From Agreia bicolorata (lineage in GTDB: Bacteria > Actinomycetota > Actinomycetes > Actinomycetales > Microbacteriaceae): a stretch of 64,000 bases of DNA. Made by a program: the position numbers and the translations under genes. Position 1 is the stretch's first letter. Each line of letters opens with the position of its first letter. This document shows, piece by piece, positions 29,095-39,122 of this stretch. The DNA lies in contig NZ_JYFC01000007.1 in NCBI RefSeq assembly GCF_000938265.1, forward strand, positions 161,085 to 225,084. The letters are read 5' to 3'. The notes under the pieces were generated by a model, which worked only from the letters and a program-made list of their open reading frames with translations, was not told where the DNA came from and made no database searches.

Positions 29095-29274
29095 CTCGAT
29101 CGAGGGTATGCGGGCGGTGGCGATCCAATCCACGTGCGCTCTCGCTACGAATCATCGATGAGAACTCGTGATCGACATTCGCCAGACGAGGGAATGAACG
29201 GCATTTCCATCTCGTTACAACTAATGTCATTCACAGAAAAGACGGTTCAGTGTCGTTTAGAGTTTCACACAGCA

Positions 29275-29297
29275 CCGAACGGGTTTCGCCCGGTCGG
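29275..29297. other. Inverted repeat before ClgR-like gene
   Basis: CCGAACGGG (29275-29283) faces CCCGGTCGG (29289-29297) with one mismatch and a five-base loop, 40-60 bases before the regulator start. It could be an autoregulatory operator or an mRNA hairpin. It does not clearly match the published ClgR motif. Confidence 0.35.
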
Positions 29298-29338
29298 CCA
29301 GGTTCGATTGACGCAAGGCAAACAGCAAGGAGGGTCCA

Positions 29339-29647
29339 GTGATTCTAGTTCGCCAGGAGATCGGCGACGTGCTGCGAGACTTTCGTCTCCAGAAGGGTCG
29401 CACCCTTCGGCAGGTTGCCAGCAAGGCAAGCGTCGCCCTCGGTTATCTCAGCGAGGTCGAGCGCGGTCAGAAAGAGGCATCGAGCGAGATTCTCGCGTCG
29501 GTAGCCGAGGCTCTCGATACGCCTATCTCGGTCATCATGCGCGAAGTCGGAGATCGGCTCGCTGTCATCGAGGGAATCGACACGATTCCCGACACGGTGC
29601 CCGACGAGTTCGTTGCGGGCTACGATTCCAAACTTCTCACTCGGTAG
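29339..29647 (+). CDS. clgR: ClgR-like XRE-family transcriptional regulator
   Basis: A 102-residue helix-turn-helix protein: VLRDFRLQKGRTLRQVASKASVALGYLSEVERGQKEASSEILASVAEALD is a clean XRE domain, followed by a short acidic tail. Size, sequence and place between cinA and DUF3046/recA match ClgR, which activates clp protease and stress genes in actinobacteria. It starts at a GTG with AAGGAGG upstream. A TAGAGT -10 candidate is at 29258-29263. The symbol is inferred from family and synteny. Confidence 0.85.
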   Translation: MILVRQEIGDVLRDFRLQKGRTLRQVASKASVALGYLSEVERGQKEASSEILASVAEALDTPISVIMREVGDRLAVIEGIDTIPDTVPDEFVAGYDSKLLTR

Positions 29648-29749
29648 TCCAACTCCGAGTACGAGATCGATCACGTGGGGGCTCTGTCACGAGTGATGTG
29701 ACAGGGCCCTTCACCGTTTCCGCAGATAGCTGCGGCGCTGAGGGGCGGC

Positions 29750-29974
29750 ATGAGACAGAGCGAGTTCCGCAGAGCGGTGTCGGATGAATTCGGACCGGCC
29801 TACGGTCGCGTCCTGACCGGAGACCTCGTCATCGCCGAGCTTTCCGATAGAACCGCTGACGATGCCCTTCGGCAAGGGGTCCCGGTGCGAGATGTGTGGC
29901 TGGCACTCTGTCGCGCCAGCGGGGTGCCCGAATCGCGATGGCATGGAGTCGGTCTGCCATCTCCACGGTCGTGA
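29750..29974 (+). CDS. DUF3046 family protein
   Basis: A 74-residue actinobacterial protein of unknown function typically found directly before recA. Family features are MRQSEFRRAVSDEFG, DALRQGVPVRDVWLALCRASGVPESRWHG. No membrane segment is present. About 260 bases, including the recA regulatory region, follow it. Confidence 0.88.
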   Translation: MRQSEFRRAVSDEFGPAYGRVLTGDLVIAELSDRTADDALRQGVPVRDVWLALCRASGVPESRWHGVGLPSPRS

Positions 29975-30009
29975 ATTCCTATGATTCGGCCCGACACGCC
30001 ATCGACGGA

Positions 30010-30025
30010 TCGAATATATGTTCTA
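30010..30025. promoter_or_regulatory. SOS box (LexA operator) of recA
   Basis: TCGAATATATGTTCTA matches the actinobacterial SOS box TCGAAC-N4-GTTCGA at 10 of 12 defined positions. It covers the -35 position of a likely promoter with -10 TAGTCT at 30034-30039, about 200 bases before recA. Confidence 0.8.
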
Positions 30026-30033
30026 GAACTGTG

Positions 30034-30039
30034 TAGTCT
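30034..30039 (+). promoter_or_regulatory. recA -10 element TAGTCT
   Basis: TAGTCT fits TANNNT and is spaced so that the SOS box occupies the -35 region. It implies a 5' leader of roughly 190 bases for recA. Confidence 0.5.
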
Positions 30040-30234
30040 CCTTCACAGCAGAACTGTTCGTCGTGTTGTCCACTGATCGATTCCGCCCCGCCTCCGTGTC
30101 GGTGGTCGTGTCTACAGTCGGATTACACGCACAACACGATGCGAACGCCTTGTCGACACCCGGTTCGCCGGAGCGACAGCCTATAGGCGAAAAACTCACG
30201 CGACGGATTCCGCGCACGACAGAAGGAGACAGCA

Positions 30235-31302
<1,068 letters not shown>

Positions 31303-31340
31303 GCTTCGACACTCACCGCATCAACAGAAAGGCCACGACC

Positions 31341-32021
31341 ATGGTCAGATTCACCGAGTCGCCCGACACAGACGGCAACGATGTGACCGAGGCGTCAGAC
31401 ACGGCGATCGCGCCTGTGGCCTTTCTGTTCGGTGCGCCAAACGAACAAGAGCGGCCTGATCGTCACTACGCGGGTCCGGTCGCTGTTCCGACTCTAGACA
31501 CGTCGGGCCTCACTCCAGAGCAGGTCGAAGAACAAGAGTTGCAGCTTGCCGATCTCGAGAATCTCGTCGTGCGAGCCCTCGCTCGAAAAGATCTGTCCGA
31601 GTGGCAGGTCACTGAGATCCTCGCGGCGAACGGGGTCGAGTCGTCGGCTTTCGAAGGGTTCCTTACGATCTATCGGGCCAAGGGTTACGTCGATGATTAC
31701 GCCTTTGCCGAACGCGAGATAGAGCGTCTGCATCGGCGCAAGGGGTTCGGCCGCAGCCAGATCCAGCGCGAGCTCGGTGCCAAGCGCATCAGTCAAGAGA
31801 TTGTCTCCGATCTGCTTACGGCGCTCGACGACGACGATGAGCTGGCTCGGGCTCTCGAGCTGGCCGAGAAGAAGGCTCCCAGTCTGCTGCGCCTTGATCG
31901 GGCCACGGCAGAAAGGCGACTGAGCAGTTTTCTGCAGCGCAAGGGATATCCGTCGCAGGTGGTCCGCGATGCGGTCGCGAAGACGCTTGTCACAGGTACC
32001 AGCACCGTTCGGTTCCGCTGA
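31341..32021 (+). CDS. recX: Regulatory protein RecX
   Basis: Binds RecA filaments and limits their activity. The 226-residue product has an N-terminal extension of about 70 residues rich in Glu/Asp, then three-helix RecX repeats (ENLVVRALARKDLSEWQV, YRAKGYVDDYAFAEREIERLHRRKGFGRSQI and FLQRKGYPSQVVRDAV). It lies just behind recA and is probably co-transcribed. Confidence 0.93.
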   Translation: MVRFTESPDTDGNDVTEASDTAIAPVAFLFGAPNEQERPDRHYAGPVAVPTLDTSGLTPEQVEEQELQLADLENLVVRALARKDLSEWQVTEILAANGVESSAFEGFLTIYRAKGYVDDYAFAEREIERLHRRKGFGRSQIQRELGAKRISQEIVSDLLTALDDDDELARALELAEKKAPSLLRLDRATAERRLSSFLQRKGYPSQVVRDAVAKTLVTGTSTVRFR

Positions 32022-32056
32022 ACGGGCGGTGGCACGGGCTTGTCTCTCGTCGAACG

Positions 32057-32062
32057 TAAACT
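32057..32062 (+). promoter_or_regulatory. -10 element TAAACT, leaderless miaB
   Basis: TAAACT ends six bases before the miaB ATG at 32069. Confidence 0.5.
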
Positions 32063-32068
32063 TGAGCT

Positions 32069-33613
32069 ATGAGCAGCGTGACCGCACCACCCCGCATTCG
32101 CACCTACGAGGTCCGCACTTTCGGTTGTCAAATGAACGTCCACGACTCCGAGCGACTCTCTGGCTCGCTCGAAGCCGCGGGTTATGTGAAGGCCGAACCC
32201 GGCACCGAGGCCGACACTGTTGTGATCAATACGTGCGCGGTGCGAGAGAACGCAGACAACAAGCTCTACGGCAATCTCGGTTATCTGGCGAGCGTCAAGC
32301 GCAGGCACGATGGTATGCAGATCGCCGTGGGCGGCTGCCTTGCCCAGAAAGACAAGAACACGATCCTCACGAAGGCTCCGTGGGTCGATGTGGTCTTCGG
32401 CACCCACAACATGGGGTCCCTGCCCAGCCTGCTCGAGAGAGCCCGCCACAACGGCGAAGCTCAGATAGAGATCCTCGACTCGCTCGAGACTTTCCCATCG
32501 ACGCTTCCGACGAAACGCGATTCGACCTACAGCGGATGGGTATCGATCTCGGTCGGCTGCAACAACACCTGCACCTTCTGCATCGTGCCTGCCCTTCGAG
32601 GCAAAGAGAAAGACAGGCGCCCGGGCGATGTGCTGGCCGAGATCCAGGCGCTGGTCGACGACGGCGCGATCGAGGTCACGCTTCTGGGGCAGAACGTCAA
32701 CTCCTACGGTGTGGAGTTCGGCGATCGATTCGCATTCTCCAAACTCCTGAGGGCCGCGGGTGCCATTCCTGGCCTGGAGCGCATTCGCTTCACCAGCCCT
32801 CACCCGGCCGCATTCACCGACGATGTGATCGACGCGATGGCAGAGACGCCTGCGGTGATGCCTCAACTTCACATGCCGCTGCAGTCGGGGTCAGACAGGG
32901 TGCTCAAGGCCATGAGACGCTCTTACCGTTCCACGAAGTTCCTGGGAATCCTCGATCGTGTGAGGCAGCAGATCCCGCACGCGGCGATCAGCACCGACAT
33001 CATCGTGGGATTCCCCGGCGAGACCGAGGAAGACTTCGCGGAGACTCTGAGGGTGGTCGAAGAGGCGCGCTTCGCCACGGCCTTCACTTTCCAGTATTCG
33101 ATCCGCCCTGGAACACCGGCGGCCACCATGCCCGATCAGGTGCCCAAAGCGGTAGTGCAGGAACGCTACGAGAGACTGGCTGCTCTCCAAGACCGCATCT
33201 CTTGGGAGGAGAACCAGCGTGTGATCGGTCGTGAGGTCAACGTACTGGTCGCCAACGGTGAAGGGCGCAAAGATTCCGACACACACCGTCTGAGCGGCAG
33301 GGCAGAAGATTCGCGGCTTGTGCACTTCGAAGTGTCACCCACATCGTCCGTTCCGCGTCCTGGAGATATCGTCACCGTCGTCGTCACCGAGGCCGCGCCG
33401 TTCCACCTGATCGCCGACTCCGATGGCAAGCCTCTTCGGGTTCGCCGCACCAGAGCGGGCGATGCATGGGATCGTGCCGCTGCCGAATCCTGCGGTGTGC
33501 CGACACCGGCAGCCGGAGGGCCATCCGATGGTCCGCGTCCGGTTTCTCTCGGCCTTCCCACGCTACGAGTCGGCACTGTTCCCATCTACGACCTCGCCGA
33601 CGGTGAGCGGTAG
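32069..33613 (+). CDS. miaB: tRNA-2-methylthio-N6-dimethylallyladenosine synthase MiaB
   Basis: Radical SAM methylthiotransferase acting on A37 of tRNAs after MiaA. The 514-residue product has the N-terminal cluster cysteines (C20 in [17 protein letters not shown] and GGCLAQ), the radical SAM motif CNNTCTFC (C164, C168, C171) and a C-terminal TRAM domain. It overlaps miaA, its pathway partner, by 11 bases. The C-terminus carries an extra Pro/Ala-rich tail after the TRAM domain. Confidence 0.96.
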   Translation: MSSVTAPPRIRTYEVRTFGCQMNVHDSERLSGSLEAAGYVKAEPGTEADTVVINTCAVRENADNKLYGNLGYLASVKRRHDGMQIAVGGCLAQKDKNTILTKAPWVDVVFGTHNMGSLPSLLERARHNGEAQIEILDSLETFPSTLPTKRDSTYSGWVSISVGCNNTCTFCIVPALRGKEKDRRPGDVLAEIQALVDDGAIEVTLLGQNVNSYGVEFGDRFAFSKLLRAAGAIPGLERIRFTSPHPAAFTDDVIDAMAETPAVMPQLHMPLQSGSDRVLKAMRRSYRSTKFLGILDRVRQQIPHAAISTDIIVGFPGETEEDFAETLRVVEEARFATAFTFQYSIRPGTPAATMPDQVPKAVVQERYERLAALQDRISWEENQRVIGREVNVLVANGEGRKDSDTHRLSGRAEDSRLVHFEVSPTSSVPRPGDIVTVVVTEAAPFHLIADSDGKPLRVRRTRAGDAWDRAAAESCGVPTPAAGGPSDGPRPVSLGLPTLRVGTVPIYDLADGER

Positions 33614-34568
33614 CGGTCCGAGCGGCGACTCCACCGTCGCAGACGTTGTCGTGGTCGTTGGGGCCACCGGAACAGGAAAGTCCGGCCTCGCCCTCGACCT
33701 GGCCGAAGGCCTCTCGCAGCGCGGTCGTCGCGCCGAAGTGGTGAACGCCGATGCGATGCAGCTGTATCGCGGCATGGACATCGGCACTGCCAAGCTGCCA
33801 CCCGATGAGCGCCGTGGTATTCCCCATCACCTCCTCGATGTGCTCGACGTCACTCAGGAGAATTCTGTCGCCGACTTTCAGGCGTCGGCTCGTGCCGAGA
33901 TCGATGCGATCCTCGAACGTGGCAACGTTCCAATCCTCGTCGGGGGATCGGGCCTCTACGTGTCGAGCGTGATCTTCGACTTCGACTTCCCCGGCACAGA
34001 CGCGGCCATACGAGCGCGTCTCGAAGCCGAACTGATCGCAGACGGCCCCGGGTCGCTATACAGGCGGCTCAAGGAGCGTGATGAGGCTGCGGCTGCGGCT
34101 ATCGGATCGCAGAACGGCCGCAGGCTGGTGCGCGCGCTCGAGGTCTTCGAGATGACCGGGCGAACGCTGACGGGAACCCTGCCGGGTGCGCCGGTCGAGT
34201 GGCGAAGCTCGACCATCATCGCCCTTGAGATGCCCCGCCCGGATCTCGTGGCACGTCTCGACGAACGTGTGGTGGGGATGTGGCGAGACGGAATCGTCGA
34301 GGAAGCGGCGGCACTCCGATCTGAAGGTCTAAGCCCTCTTACAACCGCCGGCAAGGCGATCGGATATGCGCAGGCGCTCGCACAATTGGCCGGTGGGATC
34401 GGCGTAGATGAGGCGATCGAGTCGACCCAGGCGCTGACCCGACGCTATGCCCGAAGGCAGGTTGGCTGGTTCAAACGCTATGCCTCATCGGTCACCGTGG
34501 ATGCTCGCGATCCGGATGCGCCGGCCAGGGCGCTCTCGCAGACCCTAGGCTTGCATGATGGCGACTGA
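33603..34568 (+). CDS. miaA: tRNA dimethylallyltransferase MiaA
   Basis: Adds the dimethylallyl group to A37 of tRNA, supplying MiaB's substrate. The P-loop is GATGTGKS (20-27), with [19 protein letters not shown] and a C-terminal [14 protein letters not shown] motif; the 321-residue length is usual. The GTG at 33603 overlaps the miaB stop and leaves a short N-terminus before the P-loop. The frame is open back to 33423, but those codons lie inside miaB and are not family-like. Its stop overlaps dapF. Confidence 0.93.
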   Translation: MSGSGPSGDSTVADVVVVVGATGTGKSGLALDLAEGLSQRGRRAEVVNADAMQLYRGMDIGTAKLPPDERRGIPHHLLDVLDVTQENSVADFQASARAEIDAILERGNVPILVGGSGLYVSSVIFDFDFPGTDAAIRARLEAELIADGPGSLYRRLKERDEAAAAAIGSQNGRRLVRALEVFEMTGRTLTGTLPGAPVEWRSSTIIALEMPRPDLVARLDERVVGMWRDGIVEEAAALRSEGLSPLTTAGKAIGYAQALAQLAGGIGVDEAIESTQALTRRYARRQVGWFKRYASSVTVDARDPDAPARALSQTLGLHDGD

Positions 34569-35439
34569 ACTTCACTTCACCAAAGGGCACGGCACGGGCA
34601 ACGATTTTGTGCTGTACACCGATGCTGAGGGCAACAACGACCTGACACCGGCCCAGGTCGCGGCCATCTGCGATCGGCATTTCGGAGTCGGTGCCGACGG
34701 AGTGATCCGCGCGGTCAGGTCCGACAGCCTGCCTGATGGAGCGGCTGCTCTGGCCGAAGATCCGGCTGCCGAGTGGTTCATGGACTATCGGAACGCAGAC
34801 GGATCGATTGCCGAGATGTGCGGCAACGGCATCCGGGTCTACACGCGCTACCTCATCGACAACGGACTGGTCGAGTTGGGCCCCGGCGACACTCTCGCCA
34901 TCGGTACGAGAGCGGGCGTGCGCGACGTTCAGCGCAGCACGACCGGCTTCCAGGTCGACCTCGGGCGATGGCGTCTCGAACCGGGCGAGCCTGTTGTGCG
35001 CGCACGAAACCTTGCGGTCGCTCGCCCGGGCCAGGGCATCAATGTGGGCAATCCGCACGTCGTCGTGGCCCTCGCAGACGCCGACGAACTCGCGTCTGCC
35101 GACCTGGCCTATATCCCGCAGATCGACCCCGAGCCCGCAGACGGGGCGAACGTCGAGTTCGTGGTGCCGCATGAGCCTCTCGTCGCAGACGGCGTCGGAC
35201 GTATCACGATGAGGGTTCATGAGCGGGGCAGCGGAGAGACCCTTTCATGCGGCACAGGTATTGCTGCGGCCGCGTTGGCCACACGTCACTGGGCGGGCCG
35301 CGGAGCTCCGAACATCTGGAGGGTCGATGTGCCGGGCGGCACGGTCGGAGTTCGTATGTTCGCGGCAGAGGACGGCGAGCATGTCTCGTTGTCTGGCCCG
35401 GCAGAACTCGTGTTCGAGGGAGACCTCTCGCTCGGGTAG
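34555..35439 (+). CDS. dapF: Diaminopimelate epimerase
   Basis: Converts LL- to meso-diaminopimelate for peptidoglycan and lysine. The 294-residue product has both active-site cysteines: C89 in EMCGNGIR and C232 in [11 protein letters not shown]. The N-terminus [14 protein letters not shown] is diagnostic. The start is ATG 34555 (an adjacent ATG at 34558 is possible), inside the last codons of miaA. Confidence 0.96.
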   Translation: MMATELHFTKGHGTGNDFVLYTDAEGNNDLTPAQVAAICDRHFGVGADGVIRAVRSDSLPDGAAALAEDPAAEWFMDYRNADGSIAEMCGNGIRVYTRYLIDNGLVELGPGDTLAIGTRAGVRDVQRSTTGFQVDLGRWRLEPGEPVVRARNLAVARPGQGINVGNPHVVVALADADELASADLAYIPQIDPEPADGANVEFVVPHEPLVADGVGRITMRVHERGSGETLSCGTGIAAAALATRHWAGRGAPNIWRVDVPGGTVGVRMFAAEDGEHVSLSGPAELVFEGDLSLG

Positions 35440-35451
35440 CGGGAGAGTCGT

Positions 35452-36063
35452 TTAGGAGATCGAACGGGCGCGCAGCACTCTGTAGCCCTTGTTGGTCGCA
35501 GCTCGAACGATCTGAATCTCCGAGGAGAACTCGGCCTGAATCCAGCGCTGCAGTGAGTCGGACCCGAGGTTGCGTTGCACGACGAGCCAGGCATCCGAGC
35601 CCTTCTCCAGTCGCGGCAGCCAGGTCTTCATGATCGTGTGTAGCTCTGCCTTACCGACTCTGATCGGCGGATTCGACCAGATGGTCATGAACGAGATGTC
35701 TGCGGGGACATCCGACGCCAGAACGGCGTTGACGTTCGTGAGGCCGAGGCGCTCGGCGTTGGCGCGAACGAGATCGAGTGCCCGCTCGTTGACGTCGACT
35801 GCCCAGACCTGGGCCCGCGGAGAGAGAAGCGCGAGCGTCAGAGCGATCGGCCCCCAGCCGCATCCGAGGTCGAGCAGATTGCCGCCGGGTGGGGGCGCCG
35901 GCGTGTTGGCGAGGAGTACCTGTGTGCCCACGTCGACGTGATCGGGGCTGAAGACGCCGCCGGCTGTCACGAGGGTGTGGTCTGCGTCGGCGAGACGCAC
36001 CGAGATCTCTCGAGGAATGAGGGGACTCGCCGGTGTGGCGGAGAAATAGTGCTCATTCGTCAT
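35452..36063 (-). CDS. RsmC-like class I SAM methyltransferase
   Basis: A 203-residue methyltransferase related to the C-terminal domain of 16S rRNA guanine N2-methyltransferases. The SAM motif is LDLGCGWGPIALTLAL, followed by WAVDVNERALDLVRANA and the catalytic NPP motif in IWSNPPIRVGK. The ATG at 36063 gives the family-typical opening EHYFSATPASPLIPREI; its ribosome binding site is weak. It converges on dapF and is divergent from hflX, sharing a short promoter region. Target base not proven. Confidence 0.87.
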   Translation of the reverse strand: MTNEHYFSATPASPLIPREISVRLADADHTLVTAGGVFSPDHVDVGTQVLLANTPAPPPGGNLLDLGCGWGPIALTLALLSPRAQVWAVDVNERALDLVRANAERLGLTNVNAVLASDVPADISFMTIWSNPPIRVGKAELHTIMKTWLPRLEKGSDAWLVVQRNLGSDSLQRWIQAEFSSEIQIVRAATNKGYRVLRARSIS

Positions 36064-36105
36064 AGAGGGACAGTAGCAAACGTGAGGGGGATATCCTTGT
36101 CTCAG

Positions 36106-37638
36106 ATGACCGAAAAAACTGAAGCAACAACAGAGAACCACGACAGCGACGACGTGGTCGCGAGAGTGCTGGCCAGAGCGGAGACGCGGGCAGCGGGATA
36201 CTCGCTTTTCACAAACTCGGCGGCTCAGGCTCTGCAACTTGACACGACGGGCCGCGAATCCGGATTCGACGGGGACCAGAGCGAACGAGAAGACCGGCAG
36301 GCCCTGCGCCGTGTCGTAGGTCTCTCGACCGAACTCGAAGACGTCACAGAGGTCGAGTACCGACAGCTGCGCATCGAGAATGTCATTCTCATCGGGGTGT
36401 ACACGCAGGGCAGCTTGACCGACGCGGAGAACTCCATGCACGAACTGGCTGCGCTGGCCGAAACCGCGGGTGCCGTTGTGCTCGAGGGTTTGCTGCAGCG
36501 CAGGCCAACGCCGGACCCCAGCACCTACTTCGGCAAGGGCAAGGCCCAAGAGCTGCGCGATCTCGTGCAGTCTCTCGGCGCGGATACGGTGATCGCCGAC
36601 AACGAGCTGGCGCCGAGCCAACGACGCGCGCTCGAAGACGTCGTCAAGGTCAAGGTGATCGACCGCACGGCAGTGATCCTCGACATCTTCAGCCAGCACG
36701 CCAAGAGCCGCGAGGGCAAGGCTCAGGTCGAGCTCGCCCAGCTCGAGTACTTGCTGCCGAGGCTCCGAGGCTGGGGTGACTCGATGTCGCGTCAGGCCGG
36801 TGGTCAGGTTGGTGGTGCCGGAGCCGGAATGGGATCGCGTGGCCCTGGTGAGACGAAGATCGAGCTCGATCGCCGCCGCATCCACACTCGTATGGCGCGG
36901 CTACGCAAGCAGATCGTGGAGATGAAGCCGGCGCGCGACGCCAAGCGTGCGAATCGCAAACGCAACGCCGTTCCGTCGGTCGCGATCGCCGGTTACACGA
37001 ACGCCGGCAAGTCGTCGCTGCTCAACCGAGTGACGCGCGCAGGGGTTCTCGTGGAGAACGCATTGTTCGCGACGCTCGATTCGACGGTTCGAAAATCCAC
37101 CGCCGCAGACGGACGCCAGTACACGTTCGCCGACACCGTCGGCTTCGTGCGCAACCTTCCCCATCAGCTGGTCGAGGCCTTCCGCTCGACGTTGGAAGAG
37201 GTGGCCGACGCCGATGTGATTATCCACGTCGTCGACGGCGCGCATCCAGACCCAGCGAGCCAGCTCGCCACGGTCAGGGATGTGATCGGTGAGGTAGGTG
37301 CTCGAGGAATCCCCGAGATCGTGGCCTTCAACAAGAGCGACCTGATCTCCGAGAGCGATCGCATCGTCTTGAGGGGTCTCGAGCCTCGCTCGGTCTTCGT
37401 CTCGGCGCGAACCGGCGAAGGCATAGCGGAACTGCTCGAGATGGTCGAACAGGCGCTACCCAAACCGACGATCACCGTCGACGTGCTGCTTCCGTACGAG
37501 CGAGGCGATCTGGTGGCCCTGCTGCACGACCACAACACCGTGCTGAGCACCGACTACGAAGAGGCAGGAACCCGAGTCCGCGCGCTGGTCAACCCAGAGT
37601 ACGAGCAGACCCTCGAGGAGTTCGCGGTTTCCCGCTGA
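36106..37638 (+). CDS. hflX: GTPase HflX
   Basis: Ribosome-splitting, stress-linked GTPase. The 510-residue product has the N-terminal nucleotide-binding domain (VVLEGLLQRRPTPDPSTYFGKGKAQELRD), the GGxGxRGPGE-type linker GAGMGSRGPGETKIE and the G domain from GYTNAGKSS (G296) with DTVGFVR and NKSD. I chose ATG 36106; an in-frame TTG at 36097 has GAGGGGG closer to ideal spacing, and GTG 36082 is also possible. A terminator follows. Confidence 0.95.
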   Translation: MTEKTEATTENHDSDDVVARVLARAETRAAGYSLFTNSAAQALQLDTTGRESGFDGDQSEREDRQALRRVVGLSTELEDVTEVEYRQLRIENVILIGVYTQGSLTDAENSMHELAALAETAGAVVLEGLLQRRPTPDPSTYFGKGKAQELRDLVQSLGADTVIADNELAPSQRRALEDVVKVKVIDRTAVILDIFSQHAKSREGKAQVELAQLEYLLPRLRGWGDSMSRQAGGQVGGAGAGMGSRGPGETKIELDRRRIHTRMARLRKQIVEMKPARDAKRANRKRNAVPSVAIAGYTNAGKSSLLNRVTRAGVLVENALFATLDSTVRKSTAADGRQYTFADTVGFVRNLPHQLVEAFRSTLEEVADADVIIHVVDGAHPDPASQLATVRDVIGEVGARGIPEIVAFNKSDLISESDRIVLRGLEPRSVFVSARTGEGIAELLEMVEQALPKPTITVDVLLPYERGDLVALLHDHNTVLSTDYEEAGTRVRALVNPEYEQTLEEFAVSR

Positions 37639-37710
37639 CGTCTCCTTGATTCGCGACGACCCTGAGGCCGTTCGCTTGCCTTCAGAGGGTCGTTGGTGGC
37701 CGATTGTGTG

Positions 37711-37744
37711 GGAGGCCCCGGACGATGATTCGTCCGGGGCCTCC
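37711..37744. terminator. Bidirectional terminator between hflX and lexA
   Basis: GGAGGCCCCGGACGA (37711-37725) and TCGTCCGGGGCCTCC (37730-37744) form a perfect 15-bp stem with a TGAT loop between two convergent genes. Flanking T-richness is modest on both sides. Confidence 0.85.
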
Positions 37745-37771
37745 TGGTTTGCTGTCGTGCCGTGCCGCTCG

Positions 37772-38452
37772 TCAGCGCACGGAGCGCAGGACGGATACGA
37801 CCTTGCCAAGCACCTGCGCGTGGTCGCCCATGATCGGCTCGAAATTCGAGTTGCGGGGGAGCAGCCAGGTGTGTCCGTCGCGCTGTCGGAACACCTTCAC
37901 GGTGGCCTCGCCGTCGAGCATCGCGGCGACGATGTCTCCATTCTCGGCAGTCTGCTGCGATCGGACCACAACGAAGTCGCCGTCGCAGATCGCGGCATCG
38001 ATCATCGACTCTCCGACGACCTTCAGCATAAAAAGGTCTCCGCTGCCGACCAGCTGGCGGGGAAGAGGGAAGACCTCTTCGACCTGCTGCTCGGCTGTGA
38101 TCGGAATACCCGCGGCGATTCGACCCACCAGTGGCACGAGAGCCGCGTCACCCATCGGTGCAGACGAGTCGGATGATTCGACGGACTCAGCCGACAACTC
38201 GGACGTCGGAATGTCGATCAGGACTTCCATGGCGCGAGGGCGATTCGGGTCGCGACGAAGGTAGCCACTCAGCTCGAGTTGATTGAGCTGGTGCGTCACA
38301 CTCGACAGCGAGGCCAGGCCGACGGCGTCACCGATTTCTCGCATGCTCGGCGGATAGCCGCGCTGGCTCACCGATCGTTGAACGAACCCGAGGATCGCCA
38401 ACTGCTTCTCCGAGAGACTCTTGCGTCGTCTCGTTCCACGTTCCGTGGTCAT
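37772..38452 (-). CDS. lexA: SOS repressor LexA
   Basis: SOS repressor that self-cleaves on RecA filaments. The 226-residue product has an N-terminal winged helix ([24 protein letters not shown]), the cleavage site A114-G115 in GRIAAGIP, and the catalytic S149 (GESM) and K186. The ATG at 38452 matches the family; in-frame codons upstream to 38620 lie in the leader. An SOS box and a 21-bp tandem repeat lie upstream, and a LysM membrane protein gene is divergent. Confidence 0.97.
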   Translation of the reverse strand: MTTERGTRRRKSLSEKQLAILGFVQRSVSQRGYPPSMREIGDAVGLASLSSVTHQLNQLELSGYLRRDPNRPRAMEVLIDIPTSELSAESVESSDSSAPMGDAALVPLVGRIAAGIPITAEQQVEEVFPLPRQLVGSGDLFMLKVVGESMIDAAICDGDFVVVRSQQTAENGDIVAAMLDGEATVKVFRQRDGHTWLLPRNSNFEPIMGDHAQVLGKVVSVLRSVR

Positions 38453-38508
38453 GGGTCCCGCTTTCCGTCGGCGTCGTATTGGAGTGTGCTGCCGGCCCGA
38501 ACGACTGA

Positions 38509-38549
38509 TGTCGGTGGCTGGTGATGCACTGTCGGTGGCTGGTGATGCA
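38509..38549 (-). repeat. Two-copy tandem repeat in lexA leader
   Basis: TGTCGGTGGCTGGTGATGCA occurs at 38509-38528 and again at 38530-38549, exact 20-base copies one base apart (period 21). They sit between the predicted lexA transcription start and its ATG, so they would be in the 5' leader. Confidence 0.9.
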
Positions 38550-38568
38550 ATTCGTACCGACAGTCGAA

Positions 38569-38574
38569 ACTGTA
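38569..38574 (-). promoter_or_regulatory. Putative lexA -10 element
   Basis: On the minus strand TACAGT lies 17 bases from a TTTTGT -35 that overlaps the SOS box, giving a leader of about 110 bases. Confidence 0.45.
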
Positions 38575-38592
38575 TCCAACTCAGGGTGCAAA

Positions 38593-38608
38593 CAAAACAC
38601 ATGTTCGA
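38593..38608. promoter_or_regulatory. SOS box between lexA and LysM gene
   Basis: CAAAACACATGTTCGA matches TCGAAC-N4-GTTCGA at 9 of 12 positions, with a perfect right half. It overlaps the predicted lexA -35 and is upstream of the divergent LysM gene promoter, so LexA could control both. Confidence 0.75.
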
Positions 38609-38638
38609 GTGTGTCGTCATATTTGTCGACTTTCGAGC

Positions 38639-38667
38639 TTGATCTATCGAACATTCGAAGCTATATT
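38639..38667 (+). promoter_or_regulatory. Promoter of LysM gene
   Basis: TTGATC (38639-38644) and TATATT (38662-38667) are separated by exactly 17 bases. A short palindrome TCGAACATTCGA (38647-38658) lies in the spacer and contains an SOS half site, though not with canonical spacing. Confidence 0.65.
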
Positions 38668-38734
38668 CGGAACACAGCTTCGTATCCGGTGCTCCCGGCC
38701 GAGCACCGGATACGAATTTCTCCTGGAGGTTGCC

Positions 38735-39082
38735 ATGACCGCACTACCCGCCACCGCGTCGCACACCGTTCGCCTGCGCATCACTCGCCGTGGCCGTGTC
38801 GTCCTTGCGGCCTTGGCCTCAATTCCGCTTATTGCGGGCATGGTGGCGCTCGCGCTGTTCGGTGCGAACAGTGCGGTTGCAGACGGCGCCGAATCTTCTG
38901 CAGCGTCTCAGACCTTCGACTACGTCACCATTCAGGCGGGCGAGACTCTGTGGGCGCTTGCCGAAGAAATTGCACCCTCTGCCGACCCGCGCGATGTCAT
39001 CGCCGACATCGTGAGCCTCAATCAGCTTCCGTCCGCTGAGGTCCAGCCGGGGCAGAAGCTTGCTGTTCCCAACGAATACTGA
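38735..39082 (+). CDS. LysM membrane protein, candidate SOS division inhibitor
   Basis: A 115-residue protein: a basic N-terminus (RLRITRRGR), one membrane segment (about residues 22-43), a short linker and a C-terminal LysM domain (63-112; [19 protein letters not shown] to [10 protein letters not shown]) that should bind peptidoglycan outside the membrane. The ATG at 38735 has TGGAGG upstream. It is divergent from lexA next to SOS-box DNA. This is the arrangement of mycobacterial Rv2719c (ChiZ) and Bacillus yneA, SOS-induced division inhibitors, so I infer the same role. No hydrolase domain is visible. Confidence 0.85.
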   Translation: MTALPATASHTVRLRITRRGRVVLAALASIPLIAGMVALALFGANSAVADGAESSAASQTFDYVTIQAGETLWALAEEIAPSADPRDVIADIVSLNQLPSAEVQPGQKLAVPNEY

Positions 39083-39110
39083 GTCGCGTAATGCAGTGGG
39101 CATGGCACAC

Positions 39111-39116
39111 TAAAAT
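39111..39116 (+). promoter_or_regulatory. -10 element TAAAAT, leaderless hisC
   Basis: TAAAAT ends six bases before the hisC GTG at 39123. Confidence 0.55.
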
Positions 39117-39122
39117 CGTCAC

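Noticed and set aside
29134..29787. 217-codon plus-strand frame across the ClgR-like gene
   Set aside because: Different frame from the HTH gene, Arg/Ser-rich composition, no domain, and it overlaps the supported gene entirely.
30048..30062. Second GAAC...GTTC-like palindrome near recA
   Set aside because: GAAC and GTTC are one base apart instead of the LexA spacing, so it does not meet the SOS-box pattern.
38647..38658. TCGAACATTCGA as a second full SOS box
   Set aside because: Only one half site has the canonical order; the spacing is too short, so it is kept as a half-site note in the LysM promoter entry.
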